A stretch of 43,749 bases of DNA from an uncultured Alistipes sp. GTDB taxonomy: Bacteria > Bacteroidota > Bacteroidia > Bacteroidales > Rikenellaceae. Shown here in pieces: positions 16,280 to 24,728 of the stretch; within the stretch, counting starts at the first letter, position 1, and each line of letters starts with the position of its first letter. Under the pieces are notes generated by a model that saw nothing but the letters and a program-made list of their open reading frames with translations, ran no database searches and was not told where the DNA came from. The stretch covers positions 1 through 43,749 of the forward strand of contig CAAGBL010000003.1 in assembly GCA_900768045.1 (NCBI GenBank), read 5' to 3'. The translations under genes and the position numbers were made by a program.

Positions 16280-17092
16280 ATGAAGTTCAAAGATAGATTA
16301 GTTTTGATTACAGGTGGCACATCGGGCATTGGTCGTATAATGGCTCGCATGGCCTTTGAGCGTGGTGCTCGCAAGGTGGTAGTATGGGGTACGTCGCAGC
16401 ATAAGATTAATGACACCGTGGCAGAGTTTAGTGCCAAGGGCTACGACATTGCTGGCTACTCGGTAGATGTGTCGGATGTTAAGGCTGTGGAGATGGCGGC
16501 AATAAACCTAAGGGCAACGCACGGCGAGGTCGATATCTTGATAAATAATGCGGGTGTGGTGACCTCAAATCGTACGTTCGATGGCTACTCCGTTGAGGAG
16601 ATTGACCGTACGATGGACATCAACGCCAAGGCACCGATGTATGTTGCCTTGCAGCTCTTGCCCGCGATGGTTAAGCGTAACTCGGGACACATCTGCAATA
16701 TAGCCTCGGCAGCAGGCATGATTGCCAACCCTCGCATGTCGGTATATGTGGCAAGCAAGTGGGCGGTGATAGGGTGGTCGGAGTCGATGCGCATAGAGCT
16801 TAAGCAGCAGCGTAGCGATGTGCATGTTACGACCGTAGCTCCCTACTACATAAATACAGGCATGTTCGATGGCGTGAAGTCGCCCATTCTGCCTATTCTC
16901 GAGCCGGAGGCTACGGCACGCACAATAATACGTGCCATAGAGCGCAACAAGAACTTTAAGGGCATACCTCTTGGCTTCCATCTTATACGTTTAGCACAAG
17001 GTTTGCTCCCTACATCGTGGTTCGAGTTTATCTTTGGCCGTTGCTTCGGCATATTCTCGACAATGGATAACTTCACAGGCCGTAAAAAATAG
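16280..17092 (+). CDS. Short-chain dehydrogenase/reductase
   Basis: 270 residues, classical SDR fold. NAD(P)-binding TGGTSGIG (11-18), NNAG (89-92), catalytic S143, Y156 and K160 in YVASK. The substrate cannot be told from sequence; the hydrophobic C-terminal segment (about 232-262, LIRLAQGLLPTSWFEFIFGRCFGIF) and the neighbour suggest a membrane-associated lipid or long-chain carbonyl, as in SDRs of the retinol/fatty aldehyde type. It is eight bases upstream of an aldehyde dehydrogenase gene under one promoter, so the pair may convert an alcohol to an acid by successive oxidations or detoxify aldehydes. Confidence 0.88.
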   Translation: MKFKDRLVLITGGTSGIGRIMARMAFERGARKVVVWGTSQHKINDTVAEFSAKGYDIAGYSVDVSDVKAVEMAAINLRATHGEVDILINNAGVVTSNRTFDGYSVEEIDRTMDINAKAPMYVALQLLPAMVKRNSGHICNIASAAGMIANPRMSVYVASKWAVIGWSESMRIELKQQRSDVHVTTVAPYYINTGMFDGVKSPILPILEPEATARTIIRAIERNKNFKGIPLGFHLIRLAQGLLPTSWFEFIFGRCFGIFSTMDNFTGRKK

Positions 17093-17100
17093 TAGTAACT

Positions 17101-18480
17101 ATGATAACACCTACACGCATAGAGGATATTAGGGCTATTGTCGATACGCAGAGGGGATACTTCCGTAGCCATGCTACGCTGCCGCTTAGCTTCCGACGTG
17201 ATATGCTTCAGCGTCTTAAGGCGAGCATCTTGCGCTTCGAGAAGGAGCTATGCGATGCCATATATCTCGACCTTCATAAGTCATACGAGGAGGCTTACAT
17301 GACCGAGATAAGCATTGTCCTTGGTGAGATAGATAACTTCCTCGAAAACCTCGGACGCTGGGCAGCACCCTCGAAGAAGAACACACCACTAAAGCTCTTC
17401 CCCTCACGTAGCATGATCGTTACTGAGCCTCTTGGTGTGGCGCTCATCATGTCGCCATGGAACTATCCCGTGCAGCTTGTGCTCAACCCCTTGGTGGGAG
17501 CTATTGCCGCAGGGTGTACAGCAGTGATTAAGCCCTCGCCATACGTTGAGCATGTGGCTGAGGTATTAGAGCGATTGATATATGAGACTTTTGACAAGGA
17601 GTATATTACCGTGGTGCAAGGGCATCGAGACGTCAATACGGAGCTTTTGCGCCAGCGATACGACGTGATATTCTTCACTGGCTCGCCCGACCTCGGACGT
17701 GTTGTTATGCGTGCCGCAGCAGATAATGCCACCCCCGTAATCTTGGAGCTTGGTGGTAAGTCGCCCGTGATAGTAGATAAGAGTGCCGATGTACGCCTTG
17801 CAGCAAAGCGTCTGGCGTGGGGTAAGAGCCTCAATGCTGGTCAGACATGTATAGCTCCCGACTATGTGCTTATACATGAGGCTGTTAAGCAGGAGTTTGT
17901 CGAGGCCTTCAAGCAGGCTATAAGTAAGCTCCATGGCGAGAATCCGCAGTTTAGTAAGCACTATGTGCGCATGGTGTCGGATAAGGCCTTTGAGCGTGTT
18001 AGTAGTTATATTGCCGAGGGTAGAGTCTTGTCGGGTGGCAGGGTAGATGCCTCAGATAGGTATATCGAGCCTACGCTCATCGACAACGTGGCCCTTGATA
18101 GCGCCGTTATGACAACCGAGATTTTTGGCCCTGTATTGCCGCTTATTACTATTAGGAGTGTTGACGAGGCGGTAGCGTTTATTAACGAAAGAGAGAAGCC
18201 GTTAGCGCTATATGTCTTTGCAAGTGAGGGTGTTGGACGTAGTGTGTTGCATCGTACCTCGTCGGGTGGTGCCTGCATAAACGATGTTATTATGCATATT
18301 GCAAACGATAACCTCCCATTTGGCGGCGTAGGAAATTCGGGCATGGGACGCTACCATGGTCGCGATAGCCTCTACTCCTTCTCGCATCGCAGGGCGGTGA
18401 TCATCACCCCAACGTGGATTGATATGCCATTTAGGTATATGCCTTATAGACTCTTTAGGTGGATTAAGAGGCTGATGTAA
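17101..18480 (+). CDS. Aldehyde dehydrogenase, class 3 (fatty-aldehyde type)
   Basis: 459 residues, the short form without an N-terminal extension, as in ALDH3/AlkH. Oxidises aldehydes to acids with NAD(P)+. Motifs: PWNYP (N121), ELGGKSPV with general base E216, nucleophile C250 in NAGQTCIAPD, EIFGPVLP, and PFGGVGNSGMGRYHG. The C-terminus ends in an amphipathic aromatic/basic tail (FRYMPYRLFRWIKRLM), compatible with membrane contact as in fatty aldehyde dehydrogenases. Second gene of the operon with the SDR. Confidence 0.94.
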   Translation: MITPTRIEDIRAIVDTQRGYFRSHATLPLSFRRDMLQRLKASILRFEKELCDAIYLDLHKSYEEAYMTEISIVLGEIDNFLENLGRWAAPSKKNTPLKLFPSRSMIVTEPLGVALIMSPWNYPVQLVLNPLVGAIAAGCTAVIKPSPYVEHVAEVLERLIYETFDKEYITVVQGHRDVNTELLRQRYDVIFFTGSPDLGRVVMRAAADNATPVILELGGKSPVIVDKSADVRLAAKRLAWGKSLNAGQTCIAPDYVLIHEAVKQEFVEAFKQAISKLHGENPQFSKHYVRMVSDKAFERVSSYIAEGRVLSGGRVDASDRYIEPTLIDNVALDSAVMTTEIFGPVLPLITIRSVDEAVAFINEREKPLALYVFASEGVGRSVLHRTSSGGACINDVIMHIANDNLPFGGVGNSGMGRYHGRDSLYSFSHRRAVIITPTWIDMPFRYMPYRLFRWIKRLM

Positions 18481-18542
18481 GTTAAAAAGTGAAAAGTGAA
18501 AAGTTGAGTGTGCGTCGCCCATAATTAATTGCTCGTAGCCAC

Positions 18543-18755
18543 TGTCATTCTGAACGTAGTGAAGAATCTCAGTTAGCACGGACGTTTGCCCTTAGTACCA
18601 ACTGCAAGATGTTTCGCCAAGGCTCAACATGACAAACAAATTACTCATTACTCGCTCTCAATGTCATTCTGAGCGTAGCGAAGAATCTCTCAGTTAGCAC
18701 GGACGTTTACCCTTAGCACCAACTGCGAGATGTTTCGCCAAGGCTCAACATGACA
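18543..18755. repeat. Two copies of the palindromic TGTCATTCTGA repeat
   Basis: Units at 18543-18634 and 18662-18755, same ends (TGTCATTCTGA ... CTCAACATGACA) and spacer as at 3180-3515, but with a different loop (GGACGTTTGCCCTTAGTACC type). The rest of 18481-18876 is a short GTGAAAA tract and the dnaA terminator; no gene seen. Confidence 0.85.
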
Positions 18756-18822
18756 AACAAATTACTAATTACTCTTTACTCATTAAATTTGTCCGAAGCA
18801 CACTTCGCCTTTCACATAGAAA

Positions 18823-18856
18823 AGAGGGAAGCAACCGCTATGGCTGTTTCCCTCTC
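18823..18856 (-). terminator. dnaA terminator
   Basis: AGAGGGAA / TTCCCTCT stem with an 18-base partly paired loop; on the minus strand followed by TTTT. Confidence 0.75.
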
Positions 18857-18876
18857 GTTATGAAGTTTAAAGGTTT

Positions 18877-20277
18877 TTAGTTTTTGTTGAGGATGATGCG
18901 GTCAATCTCCTCGATCTGTGCCTTAAATACCTTGTCAATATCCATTGTGTCGGCTACAGCCTTGCAGCTGTGAAGCACTGTAGCATGGTTACGGCCACCT
19001 ATCGACGAGCCAATAACTGTGAGTGGTGCCTTGGTGTGCTGCTTTGCCATGTACATCGCTACCTGACGTGCCTGAGCAACATCACGTGTGCGCTTTGCTG
19101 AGTTGAAGGTGTCGAGGTCGATATTGTAGTATTCGCATACAATGTTTACGATGTGCTCGATGGTAATCTCACGCTGTGTGAGCTTCACGTATACCTTCAA
19201 GATGTCCTTAGCAAGCGAGATGGTAATCTTACGACCAAGGAACGATGCATTTGCAATAAGTGATGATAGTGCACCCTCAATCTCACGCACATTTGCCGAG
19301 ATGTTCTCTGCGAGGTAGCTAACAACCTCCTCGGGGATATTTGCACCCAAGCGCTTCGCCTTAGCACGGATAATCTTAACCTTTGTCTCGTAGTCGGGCA
19401 CGTTGAGGTGTGCCGACAAGCCCCACTTAAAGCGGGTAAGCAGACGTTGCTCGATATCCTTAAGCTCGACGGGAGGCTTATCTGACGTGAGGATAAGCTG
19501 CTTGCCGCCAAGGTGAAGGTGGTTGAATATGTTGAAGAAGGCATTCTGAGTACCTGTCTTTCCAGTTAGCTCTTGGATGTCGTCGATGATAAGCACGTCG
19601 ACCATCTGGTAGAACTGAATGAAGTCGGTAATCTCGCCATTCTTATATGCTGTCTGGAACTGCGCCTGGAACTTGTTCATCGACACGTAGAGCACCTGAA
19701 GCTCTGGATGGCGCTGACGCACCTCGTGGCCGATAGCCTGCGCAATATGTGTCTTACCCAAACCCGAGTCACCATATATATATAGTGGGTTGAAGGCGTT
19801 GTTTCCAGGGTTAACAGCCACGGCCATACCCGCTGAGCGAGCCAAACGGTTGCACTCGCCCTCGATGTGGTTGTCGAAAGTGTAGGTAGGGTTGAGCTGC
19901 GGGTCAAACATCATGCGACGAATGCCTGGAATTACAAAAGGATTTTTTATATTTGCAGTGTCAGTCGGCGCTGTAAATTGAGGGAGTGTTGACGAGATGG
20001 TGTCTGTTGTTGGCTTCTGGCTACGAGGAATAGCGTAGTGGAGCTTGATGTTTGCTCCATAAAGCTCTGATATTATGGGAAGTAGAATGCCCAAGTATCG
20101 TTTCTCGATGCTCGCAACAAAGCTCTCGTTAGGTACACGCAAACGAAGATTCGCACCATCGAAGTCGATAGGGCGGATAGGCTTAAACCACTTTACGATC
20201 TCCTCCTCAGTGATAGCACTACGGAGACGGTCGATGCAGTCTTGCCATACGTCGTTATATCTTTCGTTCTGCGTCAT
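18877..20277 (-). CDS. dnaA: Chromosomal replication initiator protein DnaA
   Basis: 466 residues. It binds DnaA boxes and melts the origin. Domain I (1-80) interacts with helicase loaders; a short linker (85-115); AAA+ domain III with Walker A GDSGLGKTH (169-177), Walker B LIIDDIQ (229-235) and sensor segments; domain IV DNA-binding with signature GGRNHATVLHSCK near the C-terminus. It stands alone, divergent from the phosphohexomutase. A perfect DnaA box (20430-20438) overlaps the likely promoter, indicating autoregulation. The flanking genes are not the classical dnaN/gyrB set. Confidence 0.98.
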   Translation of the reverse strand: MTQNERYNDVWQDCIDRLRSAITEEEIVKWFKPIRPIDFDGANLRLRVPNESFVASIEKRYLGILLPIISELYGANIKLHYAIPRSQKPTTDTISSTLPQFTAPTDTANIKNPFVIPGIRRMMFDPQLNPTYTFDNHIEGECNRLARSAGMAVAVNPGNNAFNPLYIYGDSGLGKTHIAQAIGHEVRQRHPELQVLYVSMNKFQAQFQTAYKNGEITDFIQFYQMVDVLIIDDIQELTGKTGTQNAFFNIFNHLHLGGKQLILTSDKPPVELKDIEQRLLTRFKWGLSAHLNVPDYETKVKIIRAKAKRLGANIPEEVVSYLAENISANVREIEGALSSLIANASFLGRKITISLAKDILKVYVKLTQREITIEHIVNIVCEYYNIDLDTFNSAKRTRDVAQARQVAMYMAKQHTKAPLTVIGSSIGGRNHATVLHSCKAVADTMDIDKVFKAQIEEIDRIILNKN

Positions 20278-20429
20278 TTTTTTATTAACACTCTTAAAAG
20301 TTGCGTTTCAAATAGAGCGATAACTACCCTGAAACAGCCCTATATACTCTGTTTCAACATGTTATCTTTTTTACCTCTTTTTTTGCTTATCTCGCACTTG
20401 TAATTAAGTGCGTTTCGACATTGCAAAGA

Positions 20430-20438
20430 TGTGGATAA
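20430..20438 (-). promoter_or_regulatory. Consensus DnaA box at the dnaA promoter
   Basis: TGTGGATAA is the complement of the consensus TTATCCACA. It partly overlaps a minus-strand -7-like sequence CATCTTTG (complement 20424-20431). It is the only exact box in the 346-bp region between dnaA and the mutase, so this is more likely an autoregulatory site than an origin. The rest of 20278-20623 is AT-rich with no gene. Confidence 0.6.
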
Positions 20439-20559
20439 TTTTATTAAAATAACATTGAAAAACAGTTGCAAATTACGAATTATTTATTATGGCTGTTTGG
20501 CACGAAAATTTCTAAAAATTTTTAATTCGCTGATAATGTATTATATGAAGAATTTTTAG

Positions 20560-20567
20560 TATATTTG
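20560..20567 (+). promoter_or_regulatory. -7 box of the phosphohexomutase gene
   Basis: TATATTTG, 56 bases before the ATG; no clear -33 TTTG. Confidence 0.5.
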
Positions 20568-20623
20568 CATATTAGATTTTTGATAGAGTCAAGAAATAAA
20601 CTATAAATAAAAATAATATTACT

Positions 20624-22369
20624 ATGGCAGACGTATTGGATAAGCAGGTACTTGCTAAGGCTCAGGCATGGCTCGATGGCGACTATGATGAGGCTACTAA
20701 GCAGGAGGTAAGAATGTTGATTGAAAACAACCCTAATGAGCTTGTTGAGAGCTTCTATAAAGACCTTGAGTTCGGTACTGGAGGTTTGCGTGGTATTATG
20801 GGTGTGGGTACTAATCGTATGAATATCTACACCGTAGGTGCTGCTACTCAGGGACTTGCAAACTACCTTAAGAAGAATTTTGCGGGTGAAGAGATTAAGG
20901 TTGCTATCTCACACGACAGCCGTAACAACTCTCGTATGTTTGCAGAGCGTGTTGCAGACATCTTCGCATCTAACGGCTTTGTTGTATATCTGTTCGATGC
21001 TTTGCGCCCAACTCCTGAGCTCTCATTTGCTATCCGTGAGCTCGGTTGCCAGTCGGGTGTTATGGTAACAGCATCGCACAACCCTAAGGAGTACAACGGC
21101 TACAAGGCATACTGGAGCGATGGCTCGCAGGTAACCTCTCCACACGATGTTAATATCATCGACGAGGTGGCTAAGATTACCGAGACTAGCCAGGTGCTCA
21201 CAGGCAAGAATCCTGAGAATATCAACATCCTCGGCGAGGAGTTCGATAAGGTATATCTTCAGGCTATCAAAGACCTCTCTTTGTCGCCTGAGTCAGTAGC
21301 TAAATATAACGACATGAAGATTGTCTACACACCTTTGCATGGTGCAGGTGTGAAGCTCGTGCCTCAGTCGCTTCGCAACTACGGCTTTAATAATATAATA
21401 TGTGTAGAGGAGCAGATGGTTCTCGATGGTAACTTCCCAACAGTTGCTTCGCCAAACCCTGAGGAGCGCAAGACTATGGCTATGGCTATCGAGCGTGCCG
21501 AAAAGGAGGGTGCGGACTTCGCTATGGCTACCGATCCTGATGCCGACCGCCTTGGTGTTGCCTTGCGCACAGGCAAGGGCGACTATGTGTTGCTTAACGG
21601 TAACCAGACTCTCGTCTTGTTGATGTGCTACCAGCTCACTCGCTGGGCAGAGCTTGGTAAAATTACTGGCAAGGAGTTCGTCGTTAAGACTATCGTTACC
21701 TCTATGATGCCTGATGCTGTGGCTGAGCACTTTGGCGTTAAGTGCTACAACTGCCTCACAGGCTTTAAGTATATCGCAAAGATTATACGTGAGCAGGAGG
21801 GTAAGACTAAGTATATCGGTGGTGGCGAGGAGTCATTCGGCTACCTCCCTGGCGACTTCGTACGTGATAAGGACGGCGTTGCAGCAATCACACTCGTTGC
21901 TGAGGCAGCTGCATGGGCGCGCGACACCATGGGTATCACACTTTATGAGTGGTTGCAGCAGTTGTATGTTAAGTATGGCTTCTTCCGTGAGGGCCTTGTA
22001 AATGTTGTTCGCAAGGGTAAGGATGGTGCTGCCGAGATTCAGCAGATGATGGTAGACTACCGCTCAAATCCTCCTAAGTCATTGCTTGGCTCTCCAGTAG
22101 TTAAGATTCTCGACTATAAGACTCTCGAGGAGATAGATGTTAAGACAGGCGAGCGTAAGCCTATCGACGGCATCGAGGATAAGAGCAATGTGCTCCAGTG
22201 GCTTACCGAAGACGGTACAAAGGTGTCGGTACGTCCTTCAGGCACCGAGCCTAAGATTAAGTTCTACTTCGGTGTGAAGGCTAAGCTCGAGTCTGTTGAT
22301 AAGTTCGACGATACGTTGGCGGCGCTTGATAAGAAGATTGAAGATCTTGCAGCAGAACTCAATTTGTAA
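20624..22369 (+). CDS. Phospho-sugar mutase (phosphoglucomutase/phosphomannomutase family)
   Basis: 581 residues, alpha-D-phosphohexomutase family, PgcA-like length. It interconverts hexose 1- and 6-phosphates through a phosphoserine. Motifs: catalytic serine S151 in TASHNPKEYNGYK, metal-binding DPDADR (304-309), sugar-binding GGGEESFGY, and phosphate-binding RPSGTEPKIKFY near the C-terminus. Substrate preference (glucose, mannose or other) is not decidable from these motifs. The stop codon TAA forms the start of a three-hairpin repeat element. Confidence 0.94.
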   Translation: MADVLDKQVLAKAQAWLDGDYDEATKQEVRMLIENNPNELVESFYKDLEFGTGGLRGIMGVGTNRMNIYTVGAATQGLANYLKKNFAGEEIKVAISHDSRNNSRMFAERVADIFASNGFVVYLFDALRPTPELSFAIRELGCQSGVMVTASHNPKEYNGYKAYWSDGSQVTSPHDVNIIDEVAKITETSQVLTGKNPENINILGEEFDKVYLQAIKDLSLSPESVAKYNDMKIVYTPLHGAGVKLVPQSLRNYGFNNIICVEEQMVLDGNFPTVASPNPEERKTMAMAIERAEKEGADFAMATDPDADRLGVALRTGKGDYVLLNGNQTLVLLMCYQLTRWAELGKITGKEFVVKTIVTSMMPDAVAEHFGVKCYNCLTGFKYIAKIIREQEGKTKYIGGGEESFGYLPGDFVRDKDGVAAITLVAEAAAWARDTMGITLYEWLQQLYVKYGFFREGLVNVVRKGKDGAAEIQQMMVDYRSNPPKSLLGSPVVKILDYKTLEEIDVKTGERKPIDGIEDKSNVLQWLTEDGTKVSVRPSGTEPKIKFYFGVKAKLESVDKFDDTLAALDKKIEDLAAELNL

Positions 22370-22505
22370 TTTGTTGTGATAAGGGGTCGATTGCGGCCCC
22401 TAACAAAAAATGGCGACAATGGGACGTACGTCAAGTACTACCCATCGTCGCCATTTTTGCCGAGTGTAGCACTCGGCGCCCTTCTGACAACAAATTTATT
22501 TCTCG
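22367..22505 (+). repeat. Three-hairpin repeat element, copy C, beginning at the mutase stop codon
   Basis: Termini AATTTGTTGT (22368-22377) / ACAACAAATT (22487-22496). Hairpin a GGGGTC/GGCCCC (22383-22388/22395-22400); hairpin b TGGCGAC/GTCGCCA (22411-22417/22447-22453) plus ATGGG/CCCAT with GTAC tops at 22426-22429 and 22435-22438, flanked by A6 and T5; hairpin c CCGAGTG-TAG-CACTCGG (22460-22476). Best-preserved full copy. The outer stem of b differs from copy A (GCCACC/GGTGGC) with both sides changed together. Confidence 0.88.
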
Positions 22506-22705
22506 TGATGAGAGTCTAAAAGAGTCCGAAGGGTCCAAAAGGTCCAAAGGGTAGAAAAAATAACCCTTTAATACCCTTTAATACCCTTTTATTACCCTTT
22601 TATTACCCTTTCTGCCCTTTGATAGAATAAATAGGGTAACGCTTCGCTTAATAGGGAATTTCCCATCTGTCCCATCTATCCCATTCGTCCCATTCGTCCC
22701 GCAAA
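22506..22705. repeat. Low-complexity purine/pyrimidine tract after copy C
   Basis: GGTCCAAAGGGTAGAAAAAATAACCCTTT and repeated AATACCCTTT units (22520-22620), then CCCAT(C/T)-type 10-bp repeats (22660-22700). Parts match 7940-8040 closely (AAAGGGTAGAAAAAATA-CCCTTT and an AACGCTTCGCTT/AGCGCTTACGCTT motif). No gene seen in 22370-22801. Confidence 0.7.
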
Positions 22706-22753
22706 AAAATACAACAATTTTCTTCTTTGACACAACTTGTCAAAATAGGGTGG

Positions 22754-22761
22754 TTACTTTG
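22754..22761 (+). promoter_or_regulatory. -7-like box of the zinc-ribbon gene
   Basis: TTACTTTG, a near match to TAnnTTTG, 40 bases before the ATG at 22802. Confidence 0.4.
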
Positions 22762-22801
22762 CATCGTGAAACAAGTGATAACCGATTAAAACCCTAAAAC
22801 T

Positions 22802-23014
22802 ATGAGCATAAATTTTACCATTGAGTGTCGCCACTGCGGAACGCACACCATTGTAGAGAGCTACGCTAATTGCAACACCGTGCGAAGTATAAACGCTAAG
22901 CGAGAGATTCACATCGACACCGAGTGTGCTATACGCTGCCCTAATTGCCGCTCACGACTAAATACCACGGAGGCGGATTTTCGTAGCCAAGTGACGTTTG
23001 TGTGTGAGTCATAG
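22802..23014 (+). CDS. Small zinc-ribbon-like protein, function unknown
   Basis: 70 residues with two CxxC knuckles, C9-x2-C12 and C46-x2-C49, plus C24, C42 and C68. The knuckles are 33 residues apart, typical of a treble-clef or zinc-ribbon fold that binds one zinc. No enzymatic motif. It has its own promoter-like sequence and is a separate unit upstream of the peroxiredoxin-recA operon. Real rather than spurious because of the conserved Cys pairs, promoter and Bacteroidota-style leader, but no family is recognised. Confidence 0.62.
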   Translation: MSINFTIECRHCGTHTIVESYANCNTVRSINAKREIHIDTECAIRCPNCRSRLNTTEADFRSQVTFVCES

Positions 23015-23078
23015 TTTTTGCTTATCGTAGCATAAAGAAAAAGTAAGAACTTTATTCGTAGATTTAGGAAAAAATAAG

Positions 23079-23086
23079 TAACTTTG
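23079..23086 (+). promoter_or_regulatory. -7 box of the peroxiredoxin-recA operon
   Basis: TAACTTTG, 32 bases before the ATG at 23119. Confidence 0.6.
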
Positions 23087-23118
23087 AGACATAAATAATA
23101 AATAAAGGAGTTACAATT

Positions 23119-23586
23119 ATGACTAATATAAAGATAGGGGAGCAGCTTCCCCAGTTCACATCAACAACAACTGAGGGCGCAGCTTTCACGCTCGACGACC
23201 TGAAGGGTTCACCAACAGTGCTCTACTTCTACCCAAAGGACAACACCTCGGGTTGCACGCTCGAGGCTAAGAGCCTCAGAGATGGCAAGGAGGAGCTCAA
23301 GCGCCGAGGCTTCAAGATTGTGGGAGTGAGCCCCGACTCAGTAAAGTCGCACCAGAACTTCTGCCAGAAGCACGAGCTTAACTTCACGCTTTTGTCGGAT
23401 GCCGACCACTCGCTATCTGAGGCGCTGGGCGTATGGCGACTAAAGAAGATGTGTGGTAGGGAGTATATGGGTATTGTGCGCACGACGTTCCTACTCGACG
23501 CTGAGGCTCGAGTGACCGATATTATCGAGAAGGTGGATACTAAAGATGCGTACGGACAGATAATCAAATTGTTGAATAATAAATAA
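23119..23586 (+). CDS. bcp: Thioredoxin-dependent thiol peroxidase (BCP/PrxQ)
   Basis: 155 residues, cytoplasmic peroxiredoxin that reduces hydroperoxides with thioredoxin as donor. Peroxidatic C46 in NTSGCTLEA, with the usual T/S pocket and an arginine later in the chain. The resolving cysteine of E. coli BCP (five residues after the first) is absent (K51); instead C82 in NFCQKH lies 36 residues downstream, the arrangement of PrxQ proteins with the resolving cysteine in helix 3. A third cysteine is C112. It is 14 bp upstream of recA, so the two are probably one transcript, an oxidative-damage pairing. Confidence 0.93.
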   Translation: MTNIKIGEQLPQFTSTTTEGAAFTLDDLKGSPTVLYFYPKDNTSGCTLEAKSLRDGKEELKRRGFKIVGVSPDSVKSHQNFCQKHELNFTLLSDADHSLSEALGVWRLKKMCGREYMGIVRTTFLLDAEARVTDIIEKVDTKDAYGQIIKLLNNK

Positions 23587-23600
23587 ATACAATATATATT

Positions 23601-24617
23601 ATGGCTGAAAAAGTTCAGGTAAATGCCGACAAGCTCAAGGTGCTCTCGGCAGTGATGGATAAGATTGAGAAGGATTTTGGTAAGGGCTCGATTATGCGCA
23701 TGTCGAGCGAGTCGGTTACCGACGTTCCTGTGATTCCTACAGGCTCAGTAACCCTTGACATGGCGCTCGGCGTGGGTGGCTACCCTAAGGGACGTGTTAT
23801 CGAGATTTTTGGCCCTGAGTCATCAGGTAAGACTACGTTGGCGATACACGCTATTGCTGAGGCACAGAAGGCTGGTGGTATTGCAGCGTTTATCGATGCT
23901 GAGCACGCCTTCGATAGCTACTATGCTCAGAAACTCGGCGTAGACGTTGATAACCTCCTCGTGTCGCAGCCCGACAATGGCGAGCAGGCATTGGAGATTG
24001 CCGACTCGTTGATTCGCTCAAGCGCTATCGACATCATTGTCATCGACTCTGTTGCGGCGCTCACGCCAAAGGCAGAGATTGAGGGCGAGATGGGAGACTC
24101 GAAGATGGGTCTTCAGGCACGCCTCATGTCGCAGGCGTTGCGTAAGCTGACAGCCTCTATCTCGAAGACTAAGACTGTATGTATCTTCATCAACCAGCTG
24201 CGTGATAAGATTGGCGTGGTGTATGGCAACCCTGAGACGACAACGGGTGGTAATGCTTTGAAGTTCTACGCATCGGTGCGTATCGACATTCGTCGTGCAT
24301 CGGTAATCAAGGACGGCGAGGAGCAGCTCGGAACACGTACCAAGGTTAAGGTTGTGAAGAACAAGGTGGCGCCTCCATTCAAGAAGGCGGAGTTCGACAT
24401 CATGTTTGGCGAGGGTATCTCGAAGATTGGCGAGATTATCGATCTTGGCGTTGACTACGACATCATTCGTAAGTCGGGCTCATGGTTCTCGTATGGCGAC
24501 CGCAAGATCGGTCAGGGACGTGACTCTGTTAAGGAGGTGTTGCGCAGCGATGCGGCTCTACGTGAGGAGATTGAGCTACGTGTGCGTGATGCTATGAACG
24601 AGGCTAAGGAGCGTTAG
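23601..24617 (+). CDS. recA: Recombinase RecA
   Basis: 338 residues. It forms filaments on single-stranded DNA for strand exchange and SOS co-protease activity. Walker A GPESSGKT (71-78), Walker B VIVIDSVAAL, loop L1 EGEMGDSKMGLQARLMSQALRK in part, loop L2 after INQLRDKIGVVYGNPETTTGG. N-terminal helix and C-terminal domain complete; the acidic tail is short and ends in a basic KER, unlike E. coli. No LexA-type box is evident upstream, and it shares the peroxiredoxin promoter. Confidence 0.98.
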   Translation: MAEKVQVNADKLKVLSAVMDKIEKDFGKGSIMRMSSESVTDVPVIPTGSVTLDMALGVGGYPKGRVIEIFGPESSGKTTLAIHAIAEAQKAGGIAAFIDAEHAFDSYYAQKLGVDVDNLLVSQPDNGEQALEIADSLIRSSAIDIIVIDSVAALTPKAEIEGEMGDSKMGLQARLMSQALRKLTASISKTKTVCIFINQLRDKIGVVYGNPETTTGGNALKFYASVRIDIRRASVIKDGEEQLGTRTKVKVVKNKVAPPFKKAEFDIMFGEGISKIGEIIDLGVDYDIIRKSGSWFSYGDRKIGQGRDSVKEVLRSDAALREEIELRVRDAMNEAKER

Positions 24618-24640
24618 TAGGAGCGGTTTTAGCACGAAAT

Positions 24641-24682
24641 TTGCCATTCACGACTATCTGCAATAGGGTAGTCGTGATTTGG
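24641..24682 (+). terminator. Hairpin after recA
   Basis: TGCCA-tt-CACGACTA ... TAGTCGTG-at-TTGGCA, a strong stem around a 12-base loop but with no T run after it. It may be a weak terminator or an attenuator or processing site before the (p)ppGpp synthetase gene. Confidence 0.45.
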
Positions 24683-24728
24683 CATATATTAATGAGAAAT
24701 TAGTAGTTACTAATTTAAAAGGTAAAGT

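Noticed and set aside
20278..20623. Replication origin oriC next to dnaA
   Set aside because: Only one exact DnaA box and no obvious cluster or typical origin neighbours; AT-richness alone is usual for intergenic DNA here.
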